Part shown: positions 23,896 through 34,499 of the stretch, piece by piece
How positions within the stretch are numbered: the first letter of the stretch is position 1
How the letters are laid out: every line of letters starts with the position of its first letter
DNA from: Sipunculus nudus
Lineage: Eukaryota > Annelida > Sipuncula > Golfingiida > Sipunculidae
NCBI GenBank assembly: GCA_026874595.1
Contig: CM049313.1
Coordinates: 58,793,159-58,857,158, forward strand
Direction of reading: 5' to 3'
Length of the DNA: 64,000 nt
The notes under the pieces: generated by a model
Seen by the model: only the letters and a program-made list of their open reading frames with translations
Database searches by the model: none
What the model was told of the DNA's origin: nothing
Program-made: the position numbers and the translations under genes

Positions 23896-25394
23896 AAGAT
23901 ACATCTTTACACTAGCATCATGAAATGGAGAGAACAGAAAACTGTGTTGACGTCATAACAGACGTTACGTACAAAAGAGGCTTCAGTTAATGCTAGCCCA
24001 ATAATCAAGGGATGCCGACCCCTTTTTACAGGGAAACTTGCATTCAGCTCGTGCACGCGCTTCACTATTACGTTACATTCACACCTCATGATCTTTTCCC
24101 CGAATTATAAACAATGGTCACTCTCCAGAGATGCCATGTAGGTTAGAGGGACGTATTTCCAAGCCCAATATATTTTCATATAAGGTGTACATGTGGGTAC
24201 ACTGGAAAAGTTTTTTTCCTATCGAGTGTTTAGCATCATGTTATACATCAAACTCAAGATCTACACCTGAAATTTTATTTTATTCTAGAAAAACAGGGGA
24301 TCAGCATCTCGTGTTTTTTTTCCGGCTACAGACCAGCTTTTGAAGTTTACTATAGTGCAACACAGATGTCGCCACCTGCTGAACCATGCAAACACCATCA
24401 ACCCTGACACATTCAATCACCTCGAACAGCAAAGGAAATTACTTCATCTGGGAAAAAAATATTAAAAGGCTCCTGCCTCCCGTCCTCTGGAACCAAAATA
24501 GCTTTCCTCATACATTCAATGACTACCATTCTTTGCTGCTCACAATATTTAATGCCTGCTCATTCTTGACGACATTGACCGGACCCCAAATTAGTCACTC
24601 TAACCTGAATCATAGATATGGTCAAGTCAACCAATACAAGTCAACCAGGCCATGAATAATATTTTCCTTTTATAATAAAATACTTTACTCATCTAATATA
24701 CTCACAAACATTTTCTCTTTCTGCATTTGGTGCAAATTTTGTTCGAATCAACTAAGAAAATTCACGCAAAAATCAAGTCGACAAGGGTATAGTGGAACGC
24801 CGTTTTGCGTTGCCGCCAGCCAAAACATTGTAATTACAGTCGATGCCTAGATTTCAATCAGCTAAATGGAATGACTTTGTGCAGCCCTGACAGATATGAT
24901 TGAACAAATTGGCCTTCAAAAAGTTAAAACCCAAACATTTTATGTAATTGACCTAACCGACGACTAAACTACTAAGATAAACCAATCATTATGAAATCAT
25001 AATGAATTTTCATTAACAAGGCTAACCAACATGCTTTAGATAAAATAGATACTTTGTAAAGTCCCGAACTTAAATCTAATCAAGTCAGGTCGAGTGACAA
25101 CAGTAGACTGACTTCTTAATTCAGTCTTTTTGTCCTGGTTAGCCACAAGTATGTGGCGATCATGTCTCCGGTTTCTAATAATACATATGGTTGTATGCTG
25201 TACATAAGCATCAGACACAGCAGGGGAAGAAAACTGAAGGTTCTTAGGAATCTATATCTTGATCAAGAACAAGTTCAGTATTTAACCAGATTTTCCATTA
25301 TGTTATAATGTTTTATTGTTCCATATATTTGTTTTCGTTTTCTCTATTTGAAAAAAAAACCCTTCCCTTCTGTAATCGTTTGCCAGAGTCGAAA

Positions 25395-25545
25395 ATGAAC
25401 GGTTCATCTGATCCCAGAAGAAGGCGTTGTGCGCAGAGTCTGGGATGCGGACCAGTTCAGCCCCCAGACTCCGGCGGACCCACGGCCTGTGTGCCAGCTC
25501 ATGGTCGATTCAGGTCCAACAGGTAGCAATTAGACCCGTAGTCAG
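25395..25545 (-). pseudogene. decayed C-type lectin domain exon
   Basis: Aligns along its length with the intact lectin exon at 38,866-39,098. Minus-strand reading gives GFTDYGSNCYLLDLNRP against GFTEHGSNCYLFHRSSR, followed by a stop and several frameshifts, then a block matching IPDAAHNTYVWNQM in another frame (GTTGTGCGCAGAGTCTGGGA against GTTGTGCGCGGCGTCCGGGA on the plus strand). It is clearly dead. With the EGF and transmembrane pseudo-exons it forms a row collinear with the receptor gene. Confidence 0.75.
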
Positions 25546-26358
25546 TAAATCCAACACTACACTACAAGGATTAGAAAATAGTTCGATTGATTATAGAAAG
25601 AAATAATCGGAATTAAAAGCTAACCGTCCGAAGAATGAAGGTCAGAGTGGTCCGGTCTCAGGTGGTTAACCCATTTAAAACATTCTTAAATTAGTTTCTT
25701 TAATTTCGATCACTGTTTTCCAACTAGACACTGTTTTCTGACATTCCCAGTCTTGATAGTTACGAGTCAAGACACCGGAATGATTGATATATCAGACTCA
25801 TGATTGGAGGATCAGGATTTTTATTATTAACGGGGTACCTGTGTGTTTGGGTGGATTCCGTGTCGACATTAATGAGGTCCTGTCACTCCTTGTAAATAAT
25901 CACTGATTCTAACTGGTAGTGAGTGTAGCTTATTTCCTTTCACAAACTGAACCTATCAAATATTTGATGATATGCAAGCAGACAGGTTGAAAGTCTCATT
26001 CCCAAACAGACCTTTAGCAGTTCTTCGGACTTTAAATATATTCCTAACTGGATATTCTTACGTCTCTTAATGTCACACTTTGACCGCATATATTGAAGAA
26101 TCAAATATTATCATTTTCATTTTAAACACGCTCTGCAATATATAAAATGATATTAACATTCTCATTTTAAACACCCTTTTTAAATAATAGCAAAGATACA
26201 TCACACATGATATAAGACATTATTGCCCATACTCTACCAAACGAAGGTGGCGATTGACATACGGACAAAAACATATCTTTATCATCCACTACTGTATCCA
26301 TAAGTCTTAGTTTTATAGAAATAAGCATGGATACGGCAGTGATACGTGCTCTTGCCAA

Positions 26359-26382
26359 CCCCCCCCCCCCCCCCCCCCCCCC
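26359..26382. repeat. C24 homopolymer
   Basis: Uninterrupted run of about 24 C; length may be imprecise in any assembly. Confidence 0.9.
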
Positions 26383-27160
26383 GGTGAGTGACTCCCCAGT
26401 TTCCTTACAAAAATAATATAATTGAAAAGGAAATAGCTTTATCATTCAATTTACAAGTTATAATTCATTCAAGAATAAAATAAATTCTCTTCTCTATACG
26501 AATATGTGTAATACGAATATGAAAATATCAGAGGCGTCAATATAGAGGGATGGGGTATATATATATATCCATCTTTTGACCAAAATAAATCATTTTGATG
26601 AATTAAAATTGTCCTCAAATAAACTACAAATGTGTGGATATTTCACACTCCAATAATTGTGAGCCACTGGTTAAATATGGAAGTAGCAACAGTTCATCTG
26701 TCCCAAAACCAGTCAATCACTGCCTGTCGCGGTCACCTTTATCGCCGATCTGAAATATACAATTAAATATATAAATACTTGACTATTTGTACATGTAAAT
26801 CTTCTGAGCTGGACAGAGAAGATTATGCAAGGTGTGAGTTAATGTTAACTCACACGATCTCATGGGCTGTTTTTTTCAGAAATGTTAGGTTAAAAAACTG
26901 GTCTTTGATGTGGCAACATAACATATGACATAAACGACACAGAGCGGTGTAACGATTACGCAGAACATCGATGGACTGCGGATTCACGGTAACGATAACA
27001 CGTTATCATGTATTAATTATTACACAATATATTCTAACTTATTTATGTAAGGGTTGTTTTGCTCTTTGAGGGAATTCCATCCATTTATGGAAAAGTGCAA
27101 CAGCGAAATATCCAAATGTAAAAGAAAATGTGAAACGCCATTTTGGCAAATCACTGGCAC

Positions 27161-27420
27161 TTAAAGCATGCCAGATAATTCTTTAACATACCGATGCTTC
27201 TTCTTAACCACAATTATTAAGGCAAAAAGAGACGTCACGGCTACGGCACCCGTCGCAGCCAGTAAAGGAATCACCCATGGCGGCAGCTCACAAATAAGAC
27301 CAGCGCTCGCCATCGGATCCTGGGTGCCATTTACTGCAACGATTCTTCCTTGGACCGCCATGTTGGAGCACTCGGGATTACCTGGGTCCTCACATCCAGT
27401 GTTTTGGGCGACCTCTAAAA
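27161..27420 (-). CDS. receptor gene, last exon: juxtamembrane, transmembrane helix and short cytoplasmic tail
   Basis: The acceptor TTGTCTTTATTTAG (ends 27,421) opens the exon in phase 1, matching the phase-1 end of the EGF exon upstream. The peptide reads VLEVAQNTGCEDPGNPECSN..., then ICELPPWVIP, a hydrophobic helix (LLAATGAVAVTSLFALIIVV), a positive stop-transfer KKKHR and a tail YVKELSGML before TAA. This makes the product a type I membrane protein with a very short cytoplasmic tail lacking a visible signalling motif, so signalling would need a partner. The exon is part of a mosaic receptor with lectin, SRCR and EGF modules; see the exons at 29,428-41,793. Domain calls are firm, the exact transcript is inferred. 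Confidence 0.8.
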
Positions 27421-27429
27421 CTAAATAAA

Positions 27430-29420
27430 GACAACATAATATATACACCATATATATAGCCTTGATAAAATGGTTGTCCACTACGCGTGGTCTTGTATAA
27501 AGAGTTAAAATGAATTGGTACTTTGAAAAACATGTCGTTATTTTAAGTGGGCGCTAAACAAAGGTAGTCGTTAGGCGGTAACAGCAATGCTAATTACATC
27601 AGGATGCGTCTTTCATTGACACAAGTACGTTTACAAAAGAACTATAAACATACCAGGTATGTATAGTTCAGTATTAATATTTCTCCCTGACAGTTATTTC
27701 ATTAAAAAAAATAAAATTGACATGTATTCATAAAAAAAGTCATTGATCGCTGTTTGCTGAAGATGTAGTAAACGCCATGATTTTTAATTAAATACATATT
27801 CATCGTGATAATTGAAAATGAAATAATTTTGCAGCATATAAAACAGACAGGGCAAATTTCCAAATGCGATAATAAATGTGAGGCAGACAATCCAAAAATT
27901 TATTGGATATTGGTCATAAAAAGAACAGATACCATAAAACAGTCGCCTAATAAGTGAATTAAAAAAAGTTGGTAAACTCACTAAATCTCACTCAGCTGCA
28001 TTGTTAATATTTAATACATATCATGTAATGACTTTGAGATCCTACAAATAGAAATGCTAGTAAAATAACATAACTTTGCATCCATAAATAGTTACCGGCA
28101 ATGGCAATAGATATGAGCCCCGAATCGTTTAAATTTCCAAAACTACTCATTTGAAATAAATATTTGAACATATTAGCAACTGAACATACACGAGGTACCT
28201 CCTATCTGATATTGATCTAGGAAAATATGAAAACCAAACACAGTTTTAATCACAATTCATAAATCTTTACACATATGACTCTTATAATTTCAACATATAA
28301 ACACTTGTGTATTCTTGAAGCAATGTATAAAATAAAAATCAGGGATGTTGTATAACAGTGAGACTAAACACTGAAAGAAAAGTGAAGCAACATTTCGTTT
28401 ATTCAAAGTATAAAACAATTTTCTTTGATGGGTTTCACTCCATCCTTACAAATCCACCCTTACAGTATCCTCCACTGTTTTAAAGCCGTGGGTGATCACT
28501 TTTCCACCACAACCAAACCTATAATTTACTTGGTATGAACTTTATCATTATCATTCCTTAAACTGAGGTTGTTCAAACCTTGTACATGGATCAAACAAAC
28601 TGTTAAAGATGCTGAAACTCATCTTCATACTACCAAAATCTGTGGCAGGTGCGCTTTCCCCGGCTACAACAGATTAGGTAGTAAGATGATGCTGAAACTT
28701 TGCAAGTATTCTTCGCGGCAAACTCGGTTTTTCAAGTAAATATTCCTTCCAACACCTACACACCTGTTCATGTATTCAGCAATACTATATTGGATAGAAA
28801 TTTGCCAAAAAGAATATGCCTTTTAAAGTGGTTCTTTGCCTTGCCGAAATATGTGTCACTTCCTAAACTACTTAAAAATTAAATTGCAATATTTCTAGAA
28901 CATTGTAACGAACTTTGTGTTTGAAATTAACTGACCATATCGTATACCTTATTTCTGATTTATCTCGCTATAGGGGTGATTTACTTTGAATATGTATAAA
29001 CATGTATGCATGTAGACGCAATAGTTATTAATTTTATGAGAGAGGGAACATTTCCAGGTCTGTCTGTTCATTGACCAAGGGGCGTTTTCGGTCATTGGTA
29101 TAGCTAGGGTCCTCTTGCAAAAAGAGTGGGGTTACTGTGAGAAAATATGGAAAGGGATAAGCTTAGATCTATTTTTGAGTCTCAATTAAGATGAAAGGCC
29201 GAATGGAATATGCAAGATAGTAAAAATATAAATTAATAAATAAAAATACGAACGCTTATGGAGGGGGAGGCAGGTGTCCCCTGTGCCCTCCCCCCCCCCC
29301 CCCCCCCCCAATCAGCCTATGCTTATTGTAGTATGCCACCAAACCTTACCAGATAGGTAATCAATGTGGTTCATTAATTCAGGTTTCTGAGCTTTTTTCC
29401 CTTAACATTTCTGACATCCT
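27430..29420. other. last intron of the receptor gene, no exon recognised
   Basis: AT-rich intron between the EGF and transmembrane exons. A C20 run lies at 29,290-29,309. No other feature is supported. Confidence 0.4.
29290..29309. repeat. C20 homopolymer
   Basis: Uninterrupted C run in the intron of the receptor gene. Confidence 0.9.
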
Positions 29421-29427
29421 GTATTAC

Positions 29428-29569
29428 CTTGGTCACACCGTGGTCCTTCATATCCAGGCAGACACCCTTCGGGACAAACGCCGTCTATTGGAGAACACCT
29501 CTCGCCCGCGCACTTTCCGCACACTCCGCTGCAGTCTGTGCCGTAACGGTCACGTGCACAGGTTTTAGT
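29428..29569 (-). CDS. receptor gene, EGF-like exon (MEGF/scavenger-receptor F type)
   Basis: A 142-base exon between acceptor ATATTCTGTAG and donor CAAG|GTAATA, entering in phase 0 and leaving in phase 1. It encodes one compact EGF repeat: TKTCARDRYGTDCSG, VCGKCAGERCSPIDG, VCPEGCLPGYEGPRCDQ. The spacing C-x8-C-x3-C-x2-C-x4-C-x6-C-x3-C-x8-C is typical of MEGF10/SCARF-type repeats in extracellular scavenger and adhesion receptors. Its phase-1 end fits the transmembrane exon exactly. A decayed copy exists at 15,470-15,545 and 19,750-19,890. Only one such repeat is seen here, whereas related receptors often carry several. Confidence 0.82.
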
Positions 29570-29989
29570 CTACAGAATATTTGGAAAAATGTACGCATTG
29601 CACGGAATTTGGTAATTTATGTTCAACAAGTACATGAGAGGAAATGGCTAAAGAAATAATGTACAGAAAACCTGCCTTGACTGCTCATCAGGGCTAATAA
29701 GTGTCCGTTCTTGATGATGATATATGGGTCTCTAAGTTAAAATTTATATATCATTTTATATAGAATTTTAAATGAATTTTAAATGTAAAAGGGATAGTCA
29801 ATTAATGTACCGATAGATCATTGTACTAACATATATGAAAATAAAATGTATAAGGTAAAATGAATCAATGAAACGGTATATCGTTCTATTTTCATATATG
29901 AAACTCAATGTAAAGGTCTATCTTTCAATTTTCGATGGAAATGACAGTCACGTGGGACCAGTATACTCTAACTGAACTTTTAATGGACA

Positions 29990-30270
29990 GAATGTGAGAC
30001 AGACATGCATAGCGCCTGTTCTGTAGACAAGCGGATTTGAACAAGTCAGATATATTTGCCTGTAGCAGACCATGGACAGGATAATTTCTATAAACTAAGC
30101 GATAGAGGAAGTCGTCTGTTCCATGGACATGAATCTCTACAAATTGTCTGACAGACATGGCCATCTGTTCCATGGACTGTCCTATTTCTATACACCATGT
30201 CACATATGTAGTTGTCTGTTGTGTAGACAGGATAATTTCTACAAACTGTTAGACAGACATAGTCGTCTTC
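29990..30270 (-). repeat. 51-bp tandem repeat overlapping the SRCR exon
   Basis: About five degenerate units with the plus-strand core CTGTTCCATGGACA; spacing of the CATGGAC/TAGAC marks is 51, 49 and 51 bases. On the coding strand each unit translates to about 17 residues of type TD-x-(Y/H)-(V/I)-C-x2-(V/I)-(C/Y)-R-N. A 2-base deletion in one unit shifts the frame so that the following unit (TDDFLYRLVYRNYPVHG) continues in the next frame. Confidence 0.75.
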
Positions 30271-30380
30271 TCCACATCTGACCGTTCCGTCTTGTTGAAC
30301 TGCGCATGACGTCATCTCGTCCGCTCCATTCCCACAACCGACTCTATATCGTGTCCAAACCCCTCCGGCGTCACCGTTTT
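30091..30380 (-). CDS. receptor gene, SRCR module 2, second half (3' end uncertain)
   Basis: The acceptor (TTTTTTTTTAG, ending 30,381) opens the exon in phase 1, joining the first half (30,957-31,131) in frame. It reads ENGDAGGVWTRYRVGCGNG, then ADEMTSCAVQQDGTVRCGED and DYVCLTVCRN: the Cys pattern of the C-terminal half of a scavenger-receptor cysteine-rich domain. The open frame then runs into a 51-bp tandem repeat and stops at 30,088. A donor that would lead to the EGF exon (phase 0) is not obvious; GACTAT|GTCTGT near 30,254 is a weak possibility. Either the exon ends before the repeat or the repeat adds Cys-containing 17-residue units and an early stop, which would make a secreted form. 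Confidence 0.65.
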
Positions 30381-30483
30381 CTAAAAAAAAAACAACGCTC
30401 TTTCGGCAAGGAAGCATCGGTTCATCATGTTAATTAGGTAAGGAATGTAAGGAAACACAACCTTTGCGAATAACCAACGGGAA

Positions 30484-30700
30484 GCAGGGGCGGATCCAGG
30501 ATATAGGAAAAGGAGGACTAGGACCCAGAAGGACTTATGACAAAATTATTAAAAAAAAAATACCCCCAAGTCAGGAAACGTAGGGGGTTCCAGGCCACAA
30601 AATTGGTTAATCCGAACAAAAGATTGCTTCTGCTTAAAAAAAGAGGGGTCCGGACCCCCTGCCCCTGCCCCCCCCCCCCAGTTCCGCTTTTTGAAAGTTA
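30484..30700. mobile_element. MITE-like element with GGGGCGGATCCAG terminus
   Basis: Starts CAGGGGCGGATCCAGGAT and ends with GGTCCGGACCCCC...CCAGTTCCGC, the terminal motif inverted with decay. A related copy lies at 49,601-49,797. No coding potential. It includes a C13 run. Class not certain (hAT-like termini are possible). Confidence 0.45.
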
Positions 30701-30956
30701 AATGAGAAATTACATTAGACAATTTCCTTAAATCATTTTGATATAAGCTGATTGTTTGCTGGCAAATTTTATACAAAACTAGCCATAAGCATCATTTATT
30801 GCAATGCCAGTCTTTCATTGTTTGTCTTGAATTCAAACAATCTTCCATCCGAGCCTCAAAGTGCGTATATCGTGTAATTGTTAATATATTTGCTACAATA
30901 CAAAAAAAATACAATATTGATTCAAAAGCAATTTATGACTGGTAAATGAACATTAC

Positions 30957-31131
30957 CCGAGGGTTGATAGTGGAAGGCATAGTTGGGAATTCCATTCATC
31001 TGTCGGCAGACGACACTGTTGGCAGCGGAAGTAAACAAGTCGTCACAGACGTACTGCCACTGAAAGTCCCGCCAAACCTGGAGAATTCCCTGGCGACTTA
31101 TTTTGAAATTCAAAATTCGATTGTCCGCCAT
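30957..31131 (-). CDS. receptor gene, SRCR module 2, first half
   Basis: A 175-base exon after acceptor TTCTTCACTGAAG, in phase 0, ending TCGG|GTAATG in phase 1. It encodes MADNRILNFKISRQGILQVW, then RDFQWQYVCDDLFTSAANSV, then VCRQMNGIPNYAFHYQPS. The pattern R-I-L..G.L.V...W.YVCDD.F....A.VVCRQM.G is the N-terminal half of an SRCR domain, a disulfide-rich extracellular binding module. The leading Met is an internal residue in this model, not a start. The phases match the next exon at 30,380. Alternative: the first exon of a separate SRCR protein, but no signal peptide precedes it. Confidence 0.8.
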
Positions 31132-31600
31132 CTTCAGTGAAGAAAAGCATAATTATAATAAATGGTAGTTTAAATGTATCATAATGATATATATTTTAAT
31201 ATTTTTTTGCAGCAGCATATCATTTTAAAATCAAATCAAACACATTTGCCAAAATATGAAATATCTATTGTAATATGATGGTTTAATGAAAGTAAGTTTA
31301 AAAGAAACTTGCTTTATTGGCGAAGCAACAATGTCTAATATACGTGGATTTAAATTTTTTTTAAATCGATCTGATCTATATTCATCCGGCACACATGTCT
31401 CATTACATAATGTTTATATGCGTAAGCTGTATTATTTTAGACATATTTCATCTATTAATATCGGATTGATAAATAATGACAAAGAAAGGCTAAATTCTGT
31501 TATGACCTATTTTAAATTCAAAATTCCTATTCAGATACATACCTGATTTGCATAGAATACTGATGGTAACAGATAACCCCATTAAAGTTCAAGTACTTAC

Positions 31601-31731
31601 AGTAACATGTTCGTAGGAGCAGGTGACTTTCACTGCCTCCGTATTGACACAGTTTGACTGGTAGGAGTGAGAACAAGAATGGATGTGACTCTCTGTGCCC
31701 GTACAGTCCAAATACCCCAGCCAGAAGAATG
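31601..31731 (-). CDS. receptor gene, SRCR module 1, second half
   Basis: A 131-base exon between acceptor TGAATACTTACAG and donor GTTACT|GTAAGTA. Phase 1 in, phase 0 out, which is exactly what the first half of the next SRCR exon requires. It reads FFWLGYLDCTGTESHIHSC, then SHSYQSNCVNTEAVKVTCSY. L-D-C-x-G-x-E-x-x-x-x-x-C ... C-x3-E-A-V-x-V-x-C is the C-terminal half of an SRCR domain. The matching first-half exon, expected at higher coordinates, was not found; it may be diverged, lost, or hidden among repeats, so this module may be defective. Confidence 0.72.
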
Positions 31732-31739
31732 CTGTAAGT

Positions 31740-34440
31740 ATTCAGAAAACACAACGGCAGGTCAGCAAGTATCTGGTTGACCGAATATTTGGCACTTACC
31801 AGACACTAACCATGTGAAAATATGACTTTAATTTGAATTCAATTGTTCCACAGACGAGGTAGCCAGCGCGGGTAGTAACGCATTTCTTGTTTCCCAATAA
31901 AAGGCACAAACGGAGTGCACGACTTAATAGGAAACACCTTGAAAGACGTTTAGCCCGAATTCTGAAAAAAAAATAATAACATCTAACCTTGATATTGAAT
32001 ATTTTTTCAGAGAGAACGGGACTAGAGCGACATGGCGTTATTATTGAGACAGACCCAGAGAAAATGTCCTGAGCAACACAGAGGTCCATAGACCAGTTTC
32101 GTTTGAGTTAGCAAGACAAGGATTATGGCAAATTCTAAAAAAAATGGCTGCTCACCAAAGTTCCGAACCGTAACCACCAAACTCCTTGACAAAAAGCTAG
32201 ATCTGGCCATACACGGAAACGACCTGCCCCATCTCTCATCAATGATGTAAAATAAGGTTGTTGTGTTCTTGCCCGATCCTATTCTCAACATTCCCTGGTC
32301 AGGTTGGAAAGACCTGGCATAGGTAAAGGACTCTACAGCTTTCGCACTGATGGACTCCTCATTAATCGACGGATTGGCACGATCGACCAAATCCATGGGG
32401 GAAAACTAACTTATATATATATATATTTTTTGTTTGCTGACGACCCTGCACTTTTGGTTTGGACTTCAGCCTAAAAAGACTGCTCACCAAAAGGAATATC
32501 ACCCATCTTCATTAATGAACAAAGCTGAATATACTGCAGTATAAATGCTTCGGAAAAGGCAACTTCTACAACAAAACGTGTTTCTGATCACTCCTCATAT
32601 GAAAGATTTCTGCTGAATACCTGCTGAAGCGATAGCGTAACCGACCCAGAGGTCCTCGTAAAAACAAGCGCCAGCATCGAGACTGCTTGAGTTAAGTCGA
32701 AACTGGTGACACATCACAAGAATAACAGAGCACAACCTACAAAAGACAGCGTAACACAATTAATCTTCTTCTGGTCATCCTATTGGAGGTGCACTAAAGG
32801 AGCTGAATATGGATATCCAGCAGAAGGCCTTCACTGCAACATTAACTAATATCAGTGGACCATTAATGCTGCTGACGTTAATGCTTAGCTTCATACTTTC
32901 CTTAAAAGGGGATTACTACCTCTGAAGCTGACCGCCTGGAGAAGAAAAGAGAAAGACGGAAAACAGGGCCATCAGAGGTAAAAAGGATAAAGTCTGTTGG
33001 GCTTTTACACCCAGAGCTTATCCTGGTTTCTGTAGCGTCTTAGGCCCGTATGCTCAAAAGCTGACTAAGTAAACCTAAAATAGTCAATGTATTTGCTTAA
33101 CTCGGACTGGCTAAAACGGGATTATCAGAGTAGTCTTAACGGTATGCACAAAGGAGGACCAAAGAAGGTTTAGCCAGACCAAGTACTAACTCCTTAAACC
33201 CCATAGTAAACCCAATATATGAATATTAATGAAGCAGGTCAGCAGGGTCACTATGGGGATTCACCACAGAAAACAACAGTTAAGAACAATTTTACTGCTG
33301 TCTTTTTCTTTACAGTGTATGTTAGGGCTAGTGACAGTGTAATATTTGTGTAACCAATCCTATAAAACCTCCTACAACCTATAGGTTGGTTGAAACATGT
33401 AAAATGTTAGTAAAATGAACCTCTTAGTTCAAACTTGCAGCCTTGCTGAGCTATTGTGATGGGTCTTTGATCATTACAAGCCCGGATTTTGATATTTATT
33501 TCTAAAGGGGGATTTTAAGGAAGATTACAAACCAGAGACTATTCATATGATAAGTGAATTATATAACAAATACACAGTAAATATACATATATAATATGCA
33601 TATACTTTATGTTATATGGCCCAGCACTTATGTAGTATCTGGAGGACAACCCCCCCCCCCCCCCCATAAAATGTTGGTGAATAAGAAGGCATAATTTACC
33701 AGCATAAAACTGAAGTGCTTTATCAGTGGGGACTTAAGGGCCAAAATCAACAAAAAATAACTGTAAATCGATATACAGGATTTTAAATTATGAGTAGATA
33801 TTGGCCTTTAGTTGCTCATAGATTCCAATTTCTGCATGCTTAAATCAAGCAATGCAGGAATTGTTACCTCTGATTTTTAGTGATATCAAGAAATTATCTT
33901 TAAAGATATTAGTATGAATTAATGAACCGCACATCAAATAATGACAGTAGGCACGCAATGTAATGATCCACTTTAAAAAAGCCGAGGCCAGATATCAAGT
34001 ATACTAGGATTTATAATACCTGGAATTAAATATTGTGTAAATGTATGTAAAGTAATTGTATTTTAGGCTATTCGGAGCAATATTGTACATAATCCAAAAG
34101 TCGGATATTTAATGGGTTTTTTTCCCCGAGAACAGGGATCCCGTAACCCTCTGGATCCGAACTCAGTTCAATATCTTTTTGTCTAGCCATTAACAGGACA
34201 GACGATACTGATCAAGACCCAGAAAGATCTTGTTAAACATCAAGACATGTCCTGCAGAGATCTCCTGAACACTTTGTTCCGGAACCTAATAACAACAGAA
34301 TACGTAATCTTGACGATTCCGCAACACTAGGCAGCGTGAAATGTCTATGGGAATGAACAAAGAAGTTGTGTTTTTTTTTGTTAACAAATAACAAAAAAAA
34401 AATAAAACAATTCAATTACACAGTATAATAACAATAACAA
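31740..34440. other. presumed intron of the receptor gene, no certain exon
   Basis: Contains a C16 run (33,650-33,665) and an unexplained 124-codon minus-strand frame at 32,022-32,396 without a recognised domain. The first half of SRCR module 1 should lie in or beyond this stretch but was not identified. Confidence 0.3.
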
Positions 34441-34450
34441 TGTACATTAC

Positions 34451-34492
34451 CAGAGTGTCCGGGTCCTAGGCTTTGATTTCTGGATACCACGA
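34451..34492 (-). CDS. possible 42-base linker exon of the receptor gene
   Basis: Acceptor (CTTTTTGAGTTGTGACAG) and donor (TCTG|GTAATG) bracket 42 bases. In phase 1 they stay open (VVSRNQSLGPGHS) and preserve the phase between the lectin exon (ends phase 1) and the SRCR half (starts phase 1). The peptide is featureless, so this rests on splice signals and phase alone and may be chance. Confidence 0.2.
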
Positions 34493-34499
34493 CTGTCAC

